NCBI GenBank assembly: GCA_005784505.1
Contig: VCAZ01000048.1
Span: 2,856,761-2,920,760, forward strand
DNA from: Bagarius yarrelli
Lineage: Eukaryota > Chordata > Actinopteri > Siluriformes > Sisoridae
Direction: 5' to 3'
Length of the DNA stretch: 64,000 bases
The notes beneath the pieces were generated by a model, which saw only the letters and a program-made list of their open reading frames with translations, did not search any database and was not told the DNA's origin. Shown piece after piece: positions 1-14,500 of this stretch. Both the position numbers and the translations under genes were made by a program. Each line of letters begins with the position of its first letter. Within the stretch, counting starts at the first letter, position 1.

Positions 1-1
1 T

Positions 2-226
2 TAATCTAAACCACACAGGTGGGTGAGTAAAGCAAGAATAAAAAAGTGGTGTAGTTATGAAGGTCACTGAGATTAAAATTATTATGTTATTAATCAACGC
101 TTATGGTATGTTATAATAGCTTATTATTAACTAGATTTAAATTATTAGCTTCTTATCAACATTTTTAATCTAAACCACACGTGGAAGAGTAAAGTAAGTG
201 GTGTGGTTATGACGCTCACAGAGGTT
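2..226. repeat. imperfect direct repeat, two copies about 164 bp apart
   Basis: TAATCTAAACCACAC followed by a GAGTAAAG..AAG and TGGTGTNGTTATGA pattern occurs at 2-75 and again at 166-226. Function unknown; it may be the end of an element truncated by the window edge. Confidence 0.5.
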
Positions 227-508
227 TATATGCAGATATATAAGGTTAGTCCATCGTGTTATTGTTAATCTGTGGTTTTTATAGAGTGTGCACATGGGTC
301 TAGTCATCATAACTACATGCAACCCTAGTGTATTTTTGGCATTTGCTTTTTATGTTTGACTGAGAGGAAAAGTTCTGTCTTCTTTCTCTCTTTAAGACTT
401 TAGAGGTGTTACTCAGCACAGCCATTCGTTACAGCAGTAACCTGGTCTGAACCTGGCAGTCAAACACTTCCTGACACTGATACTTCCTCTGACCTTCAGT
501 CTGTGCCA

Positions 509-509
509 G

Positions 510-540
<31 letters not shown>
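509..540. repeat. (CA)n microsatellite
   Basis: A run of about 15 CA units. Confidence 0.95.
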
Positions 541-541
<1 letters not shown>

Positions 542-2095
542 CATAGGGCAAACACTCTTATCATACTGTTACATCCTGACTGTTTTTGATTCCTGATTAT
601 TCCTCTAACCACGGCGACCTCTTTCAACAAAAACACCACAACCCTCTGCACAGCACATATACAGCAAAGGACATAAATGCCTCTGAACTCATGTGAAATT
701 GACTAAATGAGGGGGGAAAACTGACTGTAACATGAAACTCTGGAGCACATGATGCCAGTGTTTTGCTTTACCCACTGCCAATCTAGGAAGGAGAGAACGG
801 GGACACAGATAGCTTGTTGATGGCAGGAGACAGGGTTAGATTTCATCTGCCAGGCCTAAGGGAGCAGACCTGTGCTATGGGCAGAACAAGGTGACGTGTG
901 TTTAATGCCTGCTGGTGTTATGTGGTTGCTCTCTTTAATTTCCCAGGACACATTTTTTTCCACATAGGAGGAACTTGATCAGACAGCACACACTTCCATA
1001 GGATTAATGCACTGTATCAAAATAACAGAAATGTTTTAGACATCTAATTCATAGATCTCTCTCATAGACTGAGCTTGCTTACCTAAAGTCACTAGTGGTA
1101 AAACTGAGACTAAAGACGATTTTCTTATCGTCTTTGGTGTCAAAGATTTGAGCTAAGAGTAGCGAAAAAAGAAACAACCTAAAACCTGAAGCAAAAACAG
1201 CCAATAATATGTCTTTATTTTGGGTCAGAAATCCCAGTGGTGTATTAACATAAAACTAGATTTTAAAACACACTAAATTCTAAATATTATGTTTGTCATT
1301 GATAAAAAATAAATCAATTTTTTTTGCATAAGGCTCAGTTATTTTTAATATTTAGTTATAAATATATATTAAAAGCTTTCATCACAAGTTATCGGTTATC
1401 ATTTTCTTCTTTTTTGCCATTTGTTCAGCCTGTTATTTTATTACCCAATGTTTGTGTAAAAAAACCCTGAAAGATACAGAACATTAGTATAAAAATAGTG
1501 TCATCTCTTTCTGTCAGCATTTTCCATGTAGAATAAAAGCATTATTAGTGCTGACAATAATGGCAGATATTATAGAGACTAGACTTACTACAATTACTAA
1601 TTACTAGAATTTATATTACAGTAAGATTGATTTTAAATCATTGTTTAGTCTAACCAAGATCGAAGTTTAATGTACGTCACATTTGGATAATATTACTAGA
1701 GACTTTCTCTTAGCCCAGTGTGACTAAAATCACAAAGGTTGTAAAGGTTGATTCTGATCTCCAACCACCAGAGGGTCCCCTAACCGGAATACCACTTCCG
1801 GTAGTACTTCTAATAGCACTTTCTGTCGCTAGCTTTATAAGCTAGCATCACGGACTACATTTTGCAAAGTATTGTTAGCTAATCTACTTACCAAGCGTTT
1901 GTTTTATGTTTATGGCATTCTGGTTTAGATCTATGTTCTGTCTTGTTTTGTGATTTGTTGTTTTGACTGTTTTTGGTTTATAGCTATTTCTTGAATAGCT
2001 AAATAAAGCTTTTTACTGCAACATGGATCCCTCTTAGACCTCTTGAAGAGTGATTTGCATTAGTATTTTGTTAGACAGTGACTAACACGTGAAAA

Positions 2096-2278
2096 CATGC
2101 ATGTTAGGTTAATTGGTGGTTGTAAATTGCCCATAGGAGTGAGTGTGTTTGAACTGGCAACATGTCCAGGGTGTAACCCCTGCCTTTCGCCCAATGACAG
2201 CTGGGATACGCTCCAAAAGATTCCTTTGACCCTGATTAGGAATAAGAGGGTATAGACAATAAATGGATGGATGGATGA
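2096..2278 (+). repeat. fish interspersed repeat (LINE/SINE tail type), GGATGGATGG end
   Basis: It contains CATGTTAGGTTAATTGGTGG, then GTCCAGGGTGTAACCCC, GACAGCTGGGATACGCTCC and an AATGGATGGATGG tail. This is the wording of a very common teleost interspersed repeat. Its reverse-complement relatives occur at 4095-4305 and 42535-42665. Confidence 0.7.
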
Positions 2279-4094
2279 ACATAAATCACATTATCCTGCA
2301 GCTAGCTAGCAATAGTGGCCTGGTAACCACTAATGCCATAGCAACCCTGGTAGAAGGTAGCAGGAAATGTTTCCTTTTGGGAATTGTGAGGCAGTGCAGC
2401 ATTACTAATGATTACATCAGCACATGAGTCACCACACTGGTTTGCTCAGGTGTCAGTGGCTCCCGATGTAGAGCCATCTGTCCCCACCTCATGGATACTC
2501 AGCACCACGTCCCTTCACTCCAACACCATGCCATGACTGTGCGACAGAGAGCAGAGCCTAGCTTGCCGCACTGTTGTGACCATCACTGAATCTATCATTC
2601 ATTACACAAATTATTCACTAGGAATAAATTGTAAAAATCCAATGCAGTACAAAACATTGCCATGTTATTCTGTAATACACAAGAATGCATCAGAATGTGC
2701 TGACCTGTTAAAAGAAACTTGACTTACTGTACTGTATACTGACTTACTATTATTATTTTCTAAAATGTCCCAGATTATTAAAGCAATTTGCAATTTTTGT
2801 TGGAAGTTTTAGACAATTATAGTTATACATGAGGTTTTAAAATATTTTGTAAACAAGATACTATAACAGTTTTTTGTGTTCAGAAAACTAATCGATGCCT
2901 TTTTATCCATTAATTTAATAGTGTCTTTTAGAAAGCTTTACCAAAGCAATTATCATAGCAATTATTATTCCGAGTCAAGATGTTGTTGATATAGAAACCA
3001 TACTAAGTAAGCATCTCCAAAGTGATATAAATTGCGCAAACTGGTTAATTCAAATGTCCAAAATGAGTTTGAGTGTGTTAAAATTTTATTTCATTTATAT
3101 ATTTTCGACTTGTGACAATTAGAACTTGTGCCAAGCCATGCGTGGAGCATCCTGACACAGGCAGCCTGTACTTATCATAAGACTCACGATTCACAGAGCA
3201 TCTATTGTCCACAGTCAGCAGTCACACCGCCACATTACCACATCACTGCAAATGTCCTGATGCACTCCTTTTACTCTAAATAAATGGCGCTGGTACTTAT
3301 TTCCTCCTGTATTGTATGACAATAAAGAAACAGCATGTTGTTCAGTCCAAATGGAACATGATAATACATTTCCTTTGCTTAAAATCTGACCAAATCTGAA
3401 CTTAAATCCTAAGCTAGGTGTTGTTTTTCATTATTTCAGCATTCTGAATTGTCAGTGTAACACTAGCATGGTTTCTCCTGAGATTTTGATAGCTGAGAAA
3501 AACTAAGCCTGAGCTATATTCAGTGGGAGGCTGAATTTAGTTACATAATGACCCTGCAGTGTGTCACATTCCTGTGAGGGTTTTTCTTTTTTTGCACAAC
3601 CTTGCCTAATCTGTCCTTTGTCTTCTCCTGCCACTTCACACACCTTTTGCGTTCAAATCGGGTGGTCTATTTAAGGTCCCATCCCTATTTCTGGATGTAA
3701 CCTGGGCTACCTGGTATCCCTCACATTGATAAAGAAGCATGTAACCAACACACCTGGCATGAGTCAGACTGAAATAAATTTCTCCCTAAAATAAAACACA
3801 CTATTTAAAGAGCACCCATTTATGAAAAGCTCAAAAATAAATGTAACAATTATTCATCTTTTAATGGAAGGAGGGAAAAACATAGGCACCTACATTGTGA
3901 CAGACTGGATCTGCAGACTGTCTAGTGTTCTTTTAGAATTTTGTCAGATTTGTATACACCTGCACATAAATTAAGTGCATATTTTTACCTTTAATCTTAA
4001 AAACTCTACAAACTAAATATATATACTCTTAAACTCAAAGGACCCTTCAGTATGTATGCCAACTATATTTACAGTTCAAAAATGTATTATAGTT

Positions 4095-4305
4095 ATAATA
4101 ATTCATTTCATTCACTTATTCATCTTTTATCCCTGCTTATTCCCTAATTTGGGGGCACAAGGATCTGCTGGAGCCGTCTCTGAAAGGGCGAAAAGCATAA
4201 CAGGTTGCCAGTCCATCACAGGGCCACACTCACACTCACACCCACTCCTATGTGCAATTTAGAATCACCAATCAACCTAACATACATGTTTGGATAACCC
4301 TAAAG
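4095..4305 (-). repeat. fish interspersed repeat, same family as 2096-2278
   Basis: It reads TTATCCCTGCTTATTCCC, then CCAGTCCATCACAGGGCCAC, a CACTCACACTC stretch, and AATCAACCTAACATACATGT. This is the reverse complement of the pattern at 2096-2278. Confidence 0.7.
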
Positions 4306-5353
4306 TTTTGAAATCACATCAATGTAGTACAAGAAATTCTTCGTTAATCATTTTTAATTCTTCTGAATGTCTCAAATATCTTTTCATCAGTGGTGTCCTC
4401 TCTCACAAGAATGTTGGTTAAAATATTTTGCCATAATTGCTGTGAAAGAATGCAATTCACAATGAATAGGTTAGCATTGAACAATCTATTCTCACCAAAC
4501 TTGTGAACAAATGGCATTTATAACGTTGCAATGAACAGCGTGGTTGCTAAGTAACTGAGAGCTGGCTACTTATTCTCTTATTTTCTCCATTCCTTCGAAA
4601 AATCATGCTGTTCAAGTTTGGGCAAATTATTATTTCTCTAATGTGGTAATGATGCTTACCTTTAACGTTACATATGGTAAGTATCCCATTAAATGCCCAT
4701 TAGGTCTAATGAACACATAATGATATCTCATAAACGTACAAATATCATTTGACAACGAATTAACCACAGCCTGTGGGAAGTATGTAAAAATATATACTGT
4801 TTTTTTTAATAAAACGTGAACGCCTTCAGCCAAATCAATTGAATATTAACTGTTTGTAGTTTTACACCAGTGCAGAATAATGACGCATGTCAATAAAAAA
4901 AAAAGTTAATCTAAAAGTTAAAATCTATCTAAAATTTGTTATAACCATCTGACCTGTGACATATTTAATACCATATATGGAAGTGGCAGAAATTGGAATT
5001 AAACGATCAGTTTCCATGTGGCTTGTGCTGTTTACACTGTCATGAGGAAAAAACAAAGATCAAATTTGGGCCATATTTGCCTGCAGTGTGAACATAGATA
5101 TAAGGCTTATCTATACAAATACTCTTTTTATGAGTGGCAACTGAAATAATTTTGAATCAGATGAAACTGATGTACAACTATGCAATTTTTATAACGACCT
5201 TTTTCTTGGGTTGGTGCATAGAAAAAAGCTTGGGTTGCTATTTAGAAAAAAAAACAACTTGTGGAGTATTTGGAACATCTGCTTTGATACAGGTTTTTAG
5301 TATAAAGCAAGACCTTAATACGAAAGAAAGATAAACGGCAGAATATTGCTCAC

Positions 5354-5514
5354 CACTCCAATGGAGAAGTAGTTATTGACGATACTGTATGGCACAGGGT
5401 CTCCCTTTTCTTCATTGTCATCAGGGGAAATGTCAATGTTCCAGCGGTCCAATAAAACCTCATTACTGTGCTCAATGTCCCTGAGGAACTTTAGAAGATT
5501 ACCTCCTTCATAGC
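5354..5514 (-). CDS. dgkg: dgkg exon 20 (last exon visible)
   Basis: 161 bp, acceptor TTCTTCAG and donor GTGAGC. It encodes YEGGNLLKFLRDIEHSNEVL, LDRWNIDISPDDNEEKGD and PVPYSIVNNYFSIGV. It ends in phase 0. The following accessory-domain exons were looked for and not found in 1-5353. Confidence 0.93.
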
Positions 5515-8500
5515 CTGAAGAACAAAAAATAAATGAAAAAAAAAAAGACAAACCAATGAATGTGCTTTTCTAGTAGCAATTTCATTCTTGACACCGTCAG
5601 TTACAATCAGTTACAATTAACTTTAAATAAAATGAAAACACAGGATTGAAAACTTTTGGACCCCACAAGACGTTTGTGTCTGCTATTTTGTGCATCTGTC
5701 AAAAAAGATATGCTAAAAATGACAGCAGGTTATTACATTTGACGTTGTCAAGTGACTCAAGTGGACAAGAAAATATGATAACTTTGGGATGTAAAAATAG
5801 AAATGCTGCAAGAGACGAGTGAATCAAGCTGTAAAGCCATTCCTACAGCATTATGTGCATGATGTGATTGACGTTCAGTCCCCAGTGCTGCCGTCTTATA
5901 TTACTATATAAGTTTTGCATAATGGGTAGCGCACGGCCACTAGGGGTTGCTTCACCAAGGTAAAGGTGTTGTCCTAATGAGGGCAAACACACTGTGACTG
6001 AAACACGAATATTGACACTTTCCTGATAACACCGTGTGTCTCGGCTGATGTGTGATGACAGCTGGAGCTCATTCTTCCTTCATGAATTACACTCACACAA
6101 ATCATAGAGGCTTATACAATACATTTTTACCATTAACCCTAATGTGCAACCAATGTGTAATCTTATACAAAACTATAATTCTTATATTGTAAATTATCAT
6201 TAGATTTTTTTTCATCTTTTTTAAATAAACATTTTAGATTTCATTTAACTACATGGGGTTTTACAGGATATTGTACTAACACTCTTTTTTATGACAACAG
6301 TTCTCTAATGGAAATTAACTCACTAACTCATTTAGGTTGAAAACAGTGATATAATGTAACATGGTAATCATGTTACAACCTACACAAGTCATTTTATGAA
6401 TTTTTTTTTTACTTTAATTGAGTGCAGACATAGAATCTAAATAATTCTGGTTTAAATATGTTCATAATAAACATATTAGACAAATAGTAAAGCTCTGTAA
6501 GTGTTATATATTATGAAATATATGAAATATAAAAGTTTTATGTCGGTTTTTGTGCCATTTTTTGCCAGTGATTGGTTTCTACGCTTAACAGCATATAACT
6601 TAAATAAAATAAAATAAAGTAAAAGGTTCAACATATATACTGTGTATATATACACTGAAGATAACTCTCTAGAAGGAAATACCTCTCAAACTATAACTGC
6701 ATATAAAGGTGACTCTCACCTCCACCCCAGCGGAGGCAGCGTGCCAGGTCATTCCCAGTTCCCAGCGGTAGGATGGCGACTGGAGGGTGGCGGGCAAAAT
6801 TAGCTTTATCTGAAGAATAAAGCAAAAGTGAGAAAACACTATGGATACTTTAAAATTAATTAAATACAGTTGGACAGTGTTTACTATAAAAATATATATC
6901 TTAAAGGTTTTAAACAGTTTTTACTATTTAGATACAGTATACTTAAAAGTGATATGGTAAATACCATTTTTTTATAAAAAATGATATAGTTTTGGACAGA
7001 AAGGGACAGTTTGAATGAAAAGTACAAGTTTTCTAGGCAAAAACAATATGGACATGGACATGTCTCTCTTTATTCCATGTGAAAAGAATATTTATTTATA
7101 TAAAAACATTTCTCAATTTGTTGATCACATTAGTTTGGGTTTCTGTCCTATAATGTGCACTAGACATTATGAGGTCTTGCATTTATTGATATACTAAGGG
7201 TTTATTGCCTAACCACAGAGACTAACCATCATCTGTCATCAGAAGCTAATTTCTGTTGCAAGGTAAGCTCACATGGGTGAGGAGCTAACAAAAACTCCAG
7301 AAAACTGATCGAGGATCAGGCTGATTTGATAAAAGTCATTTTTTTGCCATTAAAGAAGCAATGAAGGTGCTCTTAAATCAGCACTTAGGCTACATCAACA
7401 AAGTTGCCTTTCTCCTGCTCTTTTACTAATGGACACTCACTGCTTCCCGTGAGATTAACGGCTCAAAAACACAGATCCAGGATCAGATGCAACTGATTCT
7501 AAATCAGCACTTAATGGCACTGTCTATCAACCCCCATGCTGGCTCCTCTGTAATGCTTACCCATTAACATGAGCATGGTTGTCAGTGGGGGGAAAGGCAA
7601 GCCATTATCTCTTCACTCCTATCCACCACTCAGTCATATGAAAGAAGTCACAGAAGAGTGTACACACTTTCAAAGTAATTTATGAATGTATAATCCTTTT
7701 AGAGACCCATTAAAAGCTACTATGATTATATGTGCAAGAGTGCTGCAATTTTCTTCTCAGTGTAGCCTATTGAGCTTTATTGTCTAAATCACTGGTCATA
7801 AGTAAAACATTTGCGATTTAAAATAGATAAGTTAAACCATTATATGTTTTTTAAGATATTATGAAGCCAAATAAGCAATTTGAATCAGGGCACTAGACTA
7901 GGGATCGGAAGGTTGTGGGTTCAAATCCTGCAAAACTGTCAAGGGTGAAACCTTTAGCGTAGCCTTAACTGCCAAATATGCAGCTCAATTGTAAATGCCT
8001 TTATTTTGTCACATATACTTTTTTACAGCACAGTGAAATTCTTATTTTGCTTATTCCATTCCAAGTTGGGGTCAGAGGACAGAGTCAGATATGATACAGC
8101 GCCCCTGTTGCCCACTGCCGGTGGTGGGGGGCTTGAACCCAGCTGTTTCTTGTCTTCAGATCAACAGCTGGCGGTGATGGGGCTTGAACCCAGGTCCCAG
8201 ATCAGCAACTCAGCGCCTTAACCATTTGAGCCACCACTGCCCCTGTTAGATACTTTGGATAAAAGTATACTTTAAATAATAAAAAAATTTTTTTAACTCT
8301 ACACTTACCAATGCAATCTAAGATCCAGCCCACTGTTCCATCTCCTCCACAAGCCAATACTCGAAAATCGGGAACGTCATGGAAAAAATTTAATCTAAAA
8401 GGTAAAAAGTCAAAAAGAAAAGCAACAAAATTGTCAATTTTTCAATTTAAAACATTTTTTGAACTTTAAAAAATCTAATTATTAAAATACCTAATAATAG

Positions 8501-11500
8501 ATGTTAAGTAATCTTATTAATATATTTAATAATTTTACACAACTAAAGAGTATGTATGACATTAAAATTGTGCCGTGATAACAGTTTCTTTGCATTTGCA
8601 GCATGTATAATACAATTAAAAACCCGGATATTTTGCTTTTAACCCCTACAAATACCTACATGGTACCTAATCTGGTTAACATTATACCAAACCTCCTGCA
8701 TTTAATGTATAATACAAGCTGCTCTGGGCACCAAAAGACTGAAATGAATAAAAGATAAACATTTCCTAATACATTCAACAAAAAAAAGTATAAAATTCAC
8801 TATATACTTTATGTGGTCCCACATTTAAAAAGAATACAAGACAAATAAAAAAAGAAAAAAGAACTGAAATCAGTTTTCTAAAATTCACCTTATTCTGCAT
8901 AAACTTAGCCAAGCACAGGATACACCTTTTGTATCCTGTTACAAGAGACACATGAGCTTCAAGGTCCAATGAACAGGAAAGTCTTAGTCACACAGTCTTT
9001 GAGTAAAAATGTATCACACAATGCTATCGCAAAGCTAATGCTACAATTACAATAAAATTATTATTACACATTGATGCTATATTTATATTGTTCATCTATA
9101 ATTTTATATCTTATGTGCTTTCACTCCCTGAGTATTCACAGCAGCTCACACTAGCTCCCTCTTCTTTTTTTCTCCAAATGGCTTTTTCGATTTGAGCACA
9201 GCTCTTGTCGTGACTGTGCGTGCATGTACACGTGTGTGTGTGTGTGTGTGTGTGTGCGCATTTATGAGGGGTGAAGAGAGGGGTAGTATGCGAGAGAGAA
9301 TAGTTTAGCTGCTCTTCTGTGTTACTACTTCACCTTTTGTTCTTGTTTTTTCCTGAATAAAATGCCCTGTTGAACAACTCACTGAGAGGTACAAAATGTA
9401 CTGGGGCGTAACAGACGTGTGTAAGTGTTTGTGTGTGTGTGTGTCTACATGCATGAGTTAATGTGTCATACTATGTGTAACAAAGGCCCTATATTAACAT
9501 TCAGTTAGCTTTTACAATATTTTTTCTGTAACACACATATTTATAATAACATTTTTATACCAGATGTTTTAAATTAGTCATCAAAAAGATTATTGAATTA
9601 ATCCATGTTGCTCCTGACCGTTCAGCTGGCCTCATCGTTTGTCAGATAAATGTTCGTTTTAATCTCTGACTCTATGTTTTTATTTTAACAAAAACATTAA
9701 CCTACTTTAAAATGGACAAATATGTTTGTTGTTTTCCTTTCCAGATTTTACTATCTGGATATTAGTGATAACAGACATGCCACTTTACAGCTTCAGTATC
9801 TCCAGATCCATTCCAAGCATAGATTACCCTATCTGTAATGTTTGTGGCACCTTTAAATTGCTTCCTTTATATACGAGTACGTGATAGACTGGGTTTTTTT
9901 TTTCCATTTTTCATTTCCATTATGTTCTTACTGTTTCTGGCTATAGGCTCCAGATCCACGACCACCCTGACACTGCTAAAGCATGTAAAGATTCACTGTT
10001 CCATGAATCCAAAAGCATTATCAACAAACATTTTCAATTGTACTGACAAATACCTATATAAATCTGTAATATCACTGCTAAAACAAAAGAAATTAAAATT
10101 GTATAGGAGAGTCTCGATAGGGTCCATAGGGTCCAGAGGGAAATTTATATGGAGCATGTAGGTGTGTTTCTGAGTAAGTCCTGAGAGAAGCCAGAGGGAT
10201 GGTCCTGCAGATTTAATAAAATTTAAAATAAAGAAACATCTAATCCAGAGTTGTGTGTGCAGTCAAGCTCTTTTCCCCATGTACCTTCTGTACACTGAAA
10301 AAATACAAAAGGTTTTGATCGAAACATGTCTGATGTTAGGTTGTTTGTAAATTGATTAGGTTTAAAACTCTCCATTAATTGTGATGAAAATGTAGGGCTC
10401 TTTTAAGAAATAAAATTTAATTGATTTATGAAATTGCTAATGTGTGTAAATTGCTAAGGTGTGTAAATAGGAAGGACTTTTGGGTCATCAGAACAAAGTT
10501 CATTTAATGTTCAATGTTCCAGTTCCATGTGGCAGTTGGCTCAGCTGTTTTTACTGTGGGACAAATTAACCTCAGTCTACACTAAATCCACAAGTCTTTA
10601 GAAATAATGCTTTCACTAATCCTTTCATGTTCATTGTTCTTTCAGGTAACTTACCCTACCATAGGTCCTCCTCGATCGAGACTGTAAACCTGTCTGGGGT
10701 TAAGAAGGTACTGGAACTTCCGCAATACCCTTATGGAGAAAGACAGACAATTCTAAGTAAAAATAGGTAAGATAAAGCTAGTACAATACTATTGTCTAAA
10801 AATAAAGCTACAGCATGTTCCTTAAGGACTGTAGCAGTACAGAAAATGCAAAACTACACTTAAAGCATTTGGCAGATGCCTTTTTTTCAGAGCGCCTTAT
10901 ATTTATCAAGTGAGCAACTGGAAGTTAAGGGCTTTGATCAGTGGTGGTGGCGCTGGGAATCGAACCCTGGTCTTTCAGGTATCAGTCCAATACCTTAACC
11001 ACTGAGCCATCATTTGTCCAACAACACACTTCTAAAACATTTCTAAAATTCCCCACAACATACTTCTAAACTACTTCTATGAACTTAAATGCAAACTTGT
11101 TTAAACAGTGTAAACGGTCAGTACAACACACTAGAGGAAAGGACATAAAGTAGTGCCAAAGAGAAACATATAACAGAGTGCAAATAAAGATGCTTTGCCT
11201 AGAGATATTTATCCAAAATACGTAATGACCAACTGACACACACAGTGTTAGAAAACTTTTACTATCTACAACAAGCAGGTACTACTTGAAATATAATAAA
11301 ATCTCTGCAGTGCTCATTACTTTTATTGTTTTCATATTTTATTATGCCTTTCTGCGTATCAGCAATAAAATTAAGCAGATGGACAGAATAAGAAAGAGAG
11401 AGAGAAAGAGAGAGAGTCTGAAAGTCTGAAACAAATCATACAAAAAGCTTTTAGTCTAGGGCATTGCTAATTACGTTCAGGAAAGTGATAATCTGAGCAC

Positions 11501-14500
11501 TTACAACCATTAAAACCTCATTCTTTAACTTTAAAAGAATAAAATGGCAAACAGTCAAAAGTCTGAACCTCCCAGGTTAGCTTTCAAAGAACACTGTGAA
11601 GACAGTCAAAAAATACAATTGGCGCCAAATCTGATTCCTTGATGACCATTTCAACTTATTTGCATCAAGGGAACAGTTCAAATAGTGTTCTTTTTTTGGA
11701 TCTGGGGCAGCTAACACGTCTTTCTGTGAGCTGGAGTCTAATAATAGGGAATAATCGGGCCATTATTGGTATTTATAAGTATGTTGCTATGGTGACTCTC
11801 CTGCTGGATCCTAAATTGGTCCCTTGGCAAAGTGAGGATGTGTGGTGGGCGGTGAAAGCTGTAACAACACCTACATTCATCCTTTTTGTATAGCACTGCT
11901 ACCTCCTGTTTGCTTTGATGACATTTAAGACAGAGTGACTACCAGGAAAGCAGAATAGACATGAGAGACATGCTACATATGCAGAAATGCTGCCCACCAA
12001 ATTATTTCATGAAAGGATGCGCAAGTCCGGAAATCACATAAACACATTGTGATTATGGTTGTAGGAAAAACTGTATCAGAGGACATAAAATAGAAATGCA
12101 CCACACCTTTCTCCCTGACGGCCACCGCTCTTCGGATTAACCAGCACCAGTAGAGGATGTGTTCCAGGAAGAGGGGTAATCTAAAAATAAAACAACAGAG
12201 ACAACACATCCACATTACAACACAAACAAATTTGTACCAGTTAAAGTATTTCATGACAAAACCCAATCTGTGATATGATGGCTGACCTGTAGCGCTTGAC
12301 CATCTCCAGTGAACTTAAAGCACTGGTTGGAGTCATCAGGACTGGCGTTGGGAGATGACTCGCCCTCTCCTCTTTTTACTACAGAGTGGCGGTCCTGGAC
12401 AAGGCAAAAAATGAACACGCAAATTGTTAAAGTATGTTAAAGGATAATGGCATGCGGTAAATAAAATAAACAGCAGCACTAACCAGGACAACAGGGCAGA
12501 TGTAAGATGGCAAAAGGGTGTGGTCTTTTAGTGCTCCACCATCACAATCTGGTTTCACATGAGTTGCACACTTGTTATGAAGCTGCAGATGAAAACAGAA
12601 ATCTGCAGTAAAGAACCAGAGGCTCACCAAGGGACTAAGCTAATAAAGTCTAAACCCATTCCTGTGACTCCTGATACAGAAACACTCTGCTAGTACAAAT
12701 AATTACATTCGATGTAACCTTGCAGGCATCATGTGTGTGTGAGAAAGCTGTTCTTTCTAAATGTAACATTTAGTTGATTGGACACAGGGATTGATTAATT
12801 TATGTTAAAAAAAAAAAAAAAGCATAAAAAAGTAAAGAAATAATGCCACCAAGAGGACAAACGTGTACATTACAACAGCTTGGACTAAAATATTATCTGT
12901 ATAACTGAAACCAGAAAATATTTATTTTTTAATTCGGTATCATTATTACAAAATCAGAATATTCTGCAATATTCAGATACATACATTGCAGAAAATTAGC
13001 TTTTAATAAAAAAATGCTTAAAGCAGACAAAGCTAAACAAATTATATTTAGTCACGAGACATACTTATACTTACAGTTATTTGACACCAAACACAATGAA
13101 GGCCAGTAAGGCCCTGGTAGTACTTGATACTGCGGTGACATCGATCACACTTGGTTGGAGAATTGCCCTCCATCCATACATGCTGCATAACCTGCAGAGA
13201 GAAAAAACATATAATGGTGCCAACTATCCACAACATAAAAATATTTCCAATTGTAAGTAGAGTAAAAACTCTCCATTTTATTTAATTAAGTCATTATAGT
13301 CAATATATAATTTACACATTTCAATTAATCCAACCAGCATAGAGCAAGAAATCAGGTTAGTCACTAATAGAAGAAAAGGAAGAAGAGGAAAAACACTCTA
13401 TACATTACAGCTTAGTGAAATCCAGCTTGGAGTCAACTATGATACATCATCCCTGGATGTAAGCTGTCCCAAGAGTGGTGGTTTGACAGTAATAGGGCTT
13501 GAACCCCACATTTCTAGCCAGAGCTATAACCATTAAACTAGCAGCAAGACCTCTTGTGTGCACTAACAGAACTATTCCAGGATATAAAAGCATGAAAGAG
13601 TGTATAACTAGTTTATTTTACTCACATTGGTGTGTCTGCGGGACTTGGCATAGGTGCTGATGCAAGCAGCAATGTCTTTGGACACACAGCGTTCATGGAC
13701 TGTGTACTTGCATACTGCCAAAAAAAGAGTGAATTGGGAAAGTTACTCATTGATCTGTTTAAAAGTTTAGAAATAAGTCAAATGATACGTAATTATTTTT
13801 TATATCTTTTATAATGGATTCCTTAAAGCAAGTAAATATATATATTTTTATAATAACAAAAAAAACCCTAAAGCCTCTAAGTCAAAATTCCTTATTACTT
13901 TTTAAAAATTATTTATATAATCTTGTTAGAGAATGCCACTTACTGGTTAACCATTATAACCCCATCACATTATCACAGTAAATCAGCATACATGATCAGG
14001 TGCTTACGTGAGCAGCAAAGGCCTTGTTTGCGCACTCCTAACAGCATAGTGTGACAGAAATTACAGTATGCTGGTTTGTTGAAATGTTTTAGTCTCCAGA
14101 CATGCTGACCATCTTCTTGTACGTTCTGAGAGTAGATATTTCAAACACTTCACGTGAGCAATAGAAACTCAATTGAATCACTTACTACCAGACATTTTCT
14201 CACATTTTGTCGATAGTGTGTCTAGCCTTCAGGTTTACAACTTTAGTGACAGAAAATTAAACAAATAAACATTAACACACCGTCTCCATGCCCAGCAGTA
14301 CCAGCAATGGGATAGTGGTCATTCCCCCTCGGATCCACTCCTCTAGTGTGACTGTTCCATCATGATCATAGTCGATTTCCTCCATCATCTCCTTTAAGAT
14401 CTTCAACAGAAGGACATAAATCAATAAATAAATAAAATCTACAGTATAGTCTGTTTAAAAGAATATTTTTACACACTTTAATTAGATATACCAATAAATG

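Larger units (their letters stand above)
1..5353. other. dgkg intron downstream of exon 20
   Basis: No coding exon was recognised on either strand. It holds a short direct duplication at the left edge, a CA microsatellite at 509-540, and two copies of a fish interspersed repeat (2096-2278 and 4095-4305). A repeat-like stretch at 1745-2030 contains AATAAA followed by a short terminal segment. The next dgkg exon should lie left of position 1. Confidence 0.6.

Noticed and set aside
7905..7930. tRNA B-box-like GGTTCAAATCC
   Set aside because: No cloverleaf can be built around it. It belongs to a SINE-like repeat.
10655..10660. Alternative donor for kinase exon 17 five bases earlier (ATG followed by GTAGGG)
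   Set aside because: It would shift the frame into exon 18 and destroy the LNFFHDVPDF...GGDGT reading; the GTAAGT donor keeps it.
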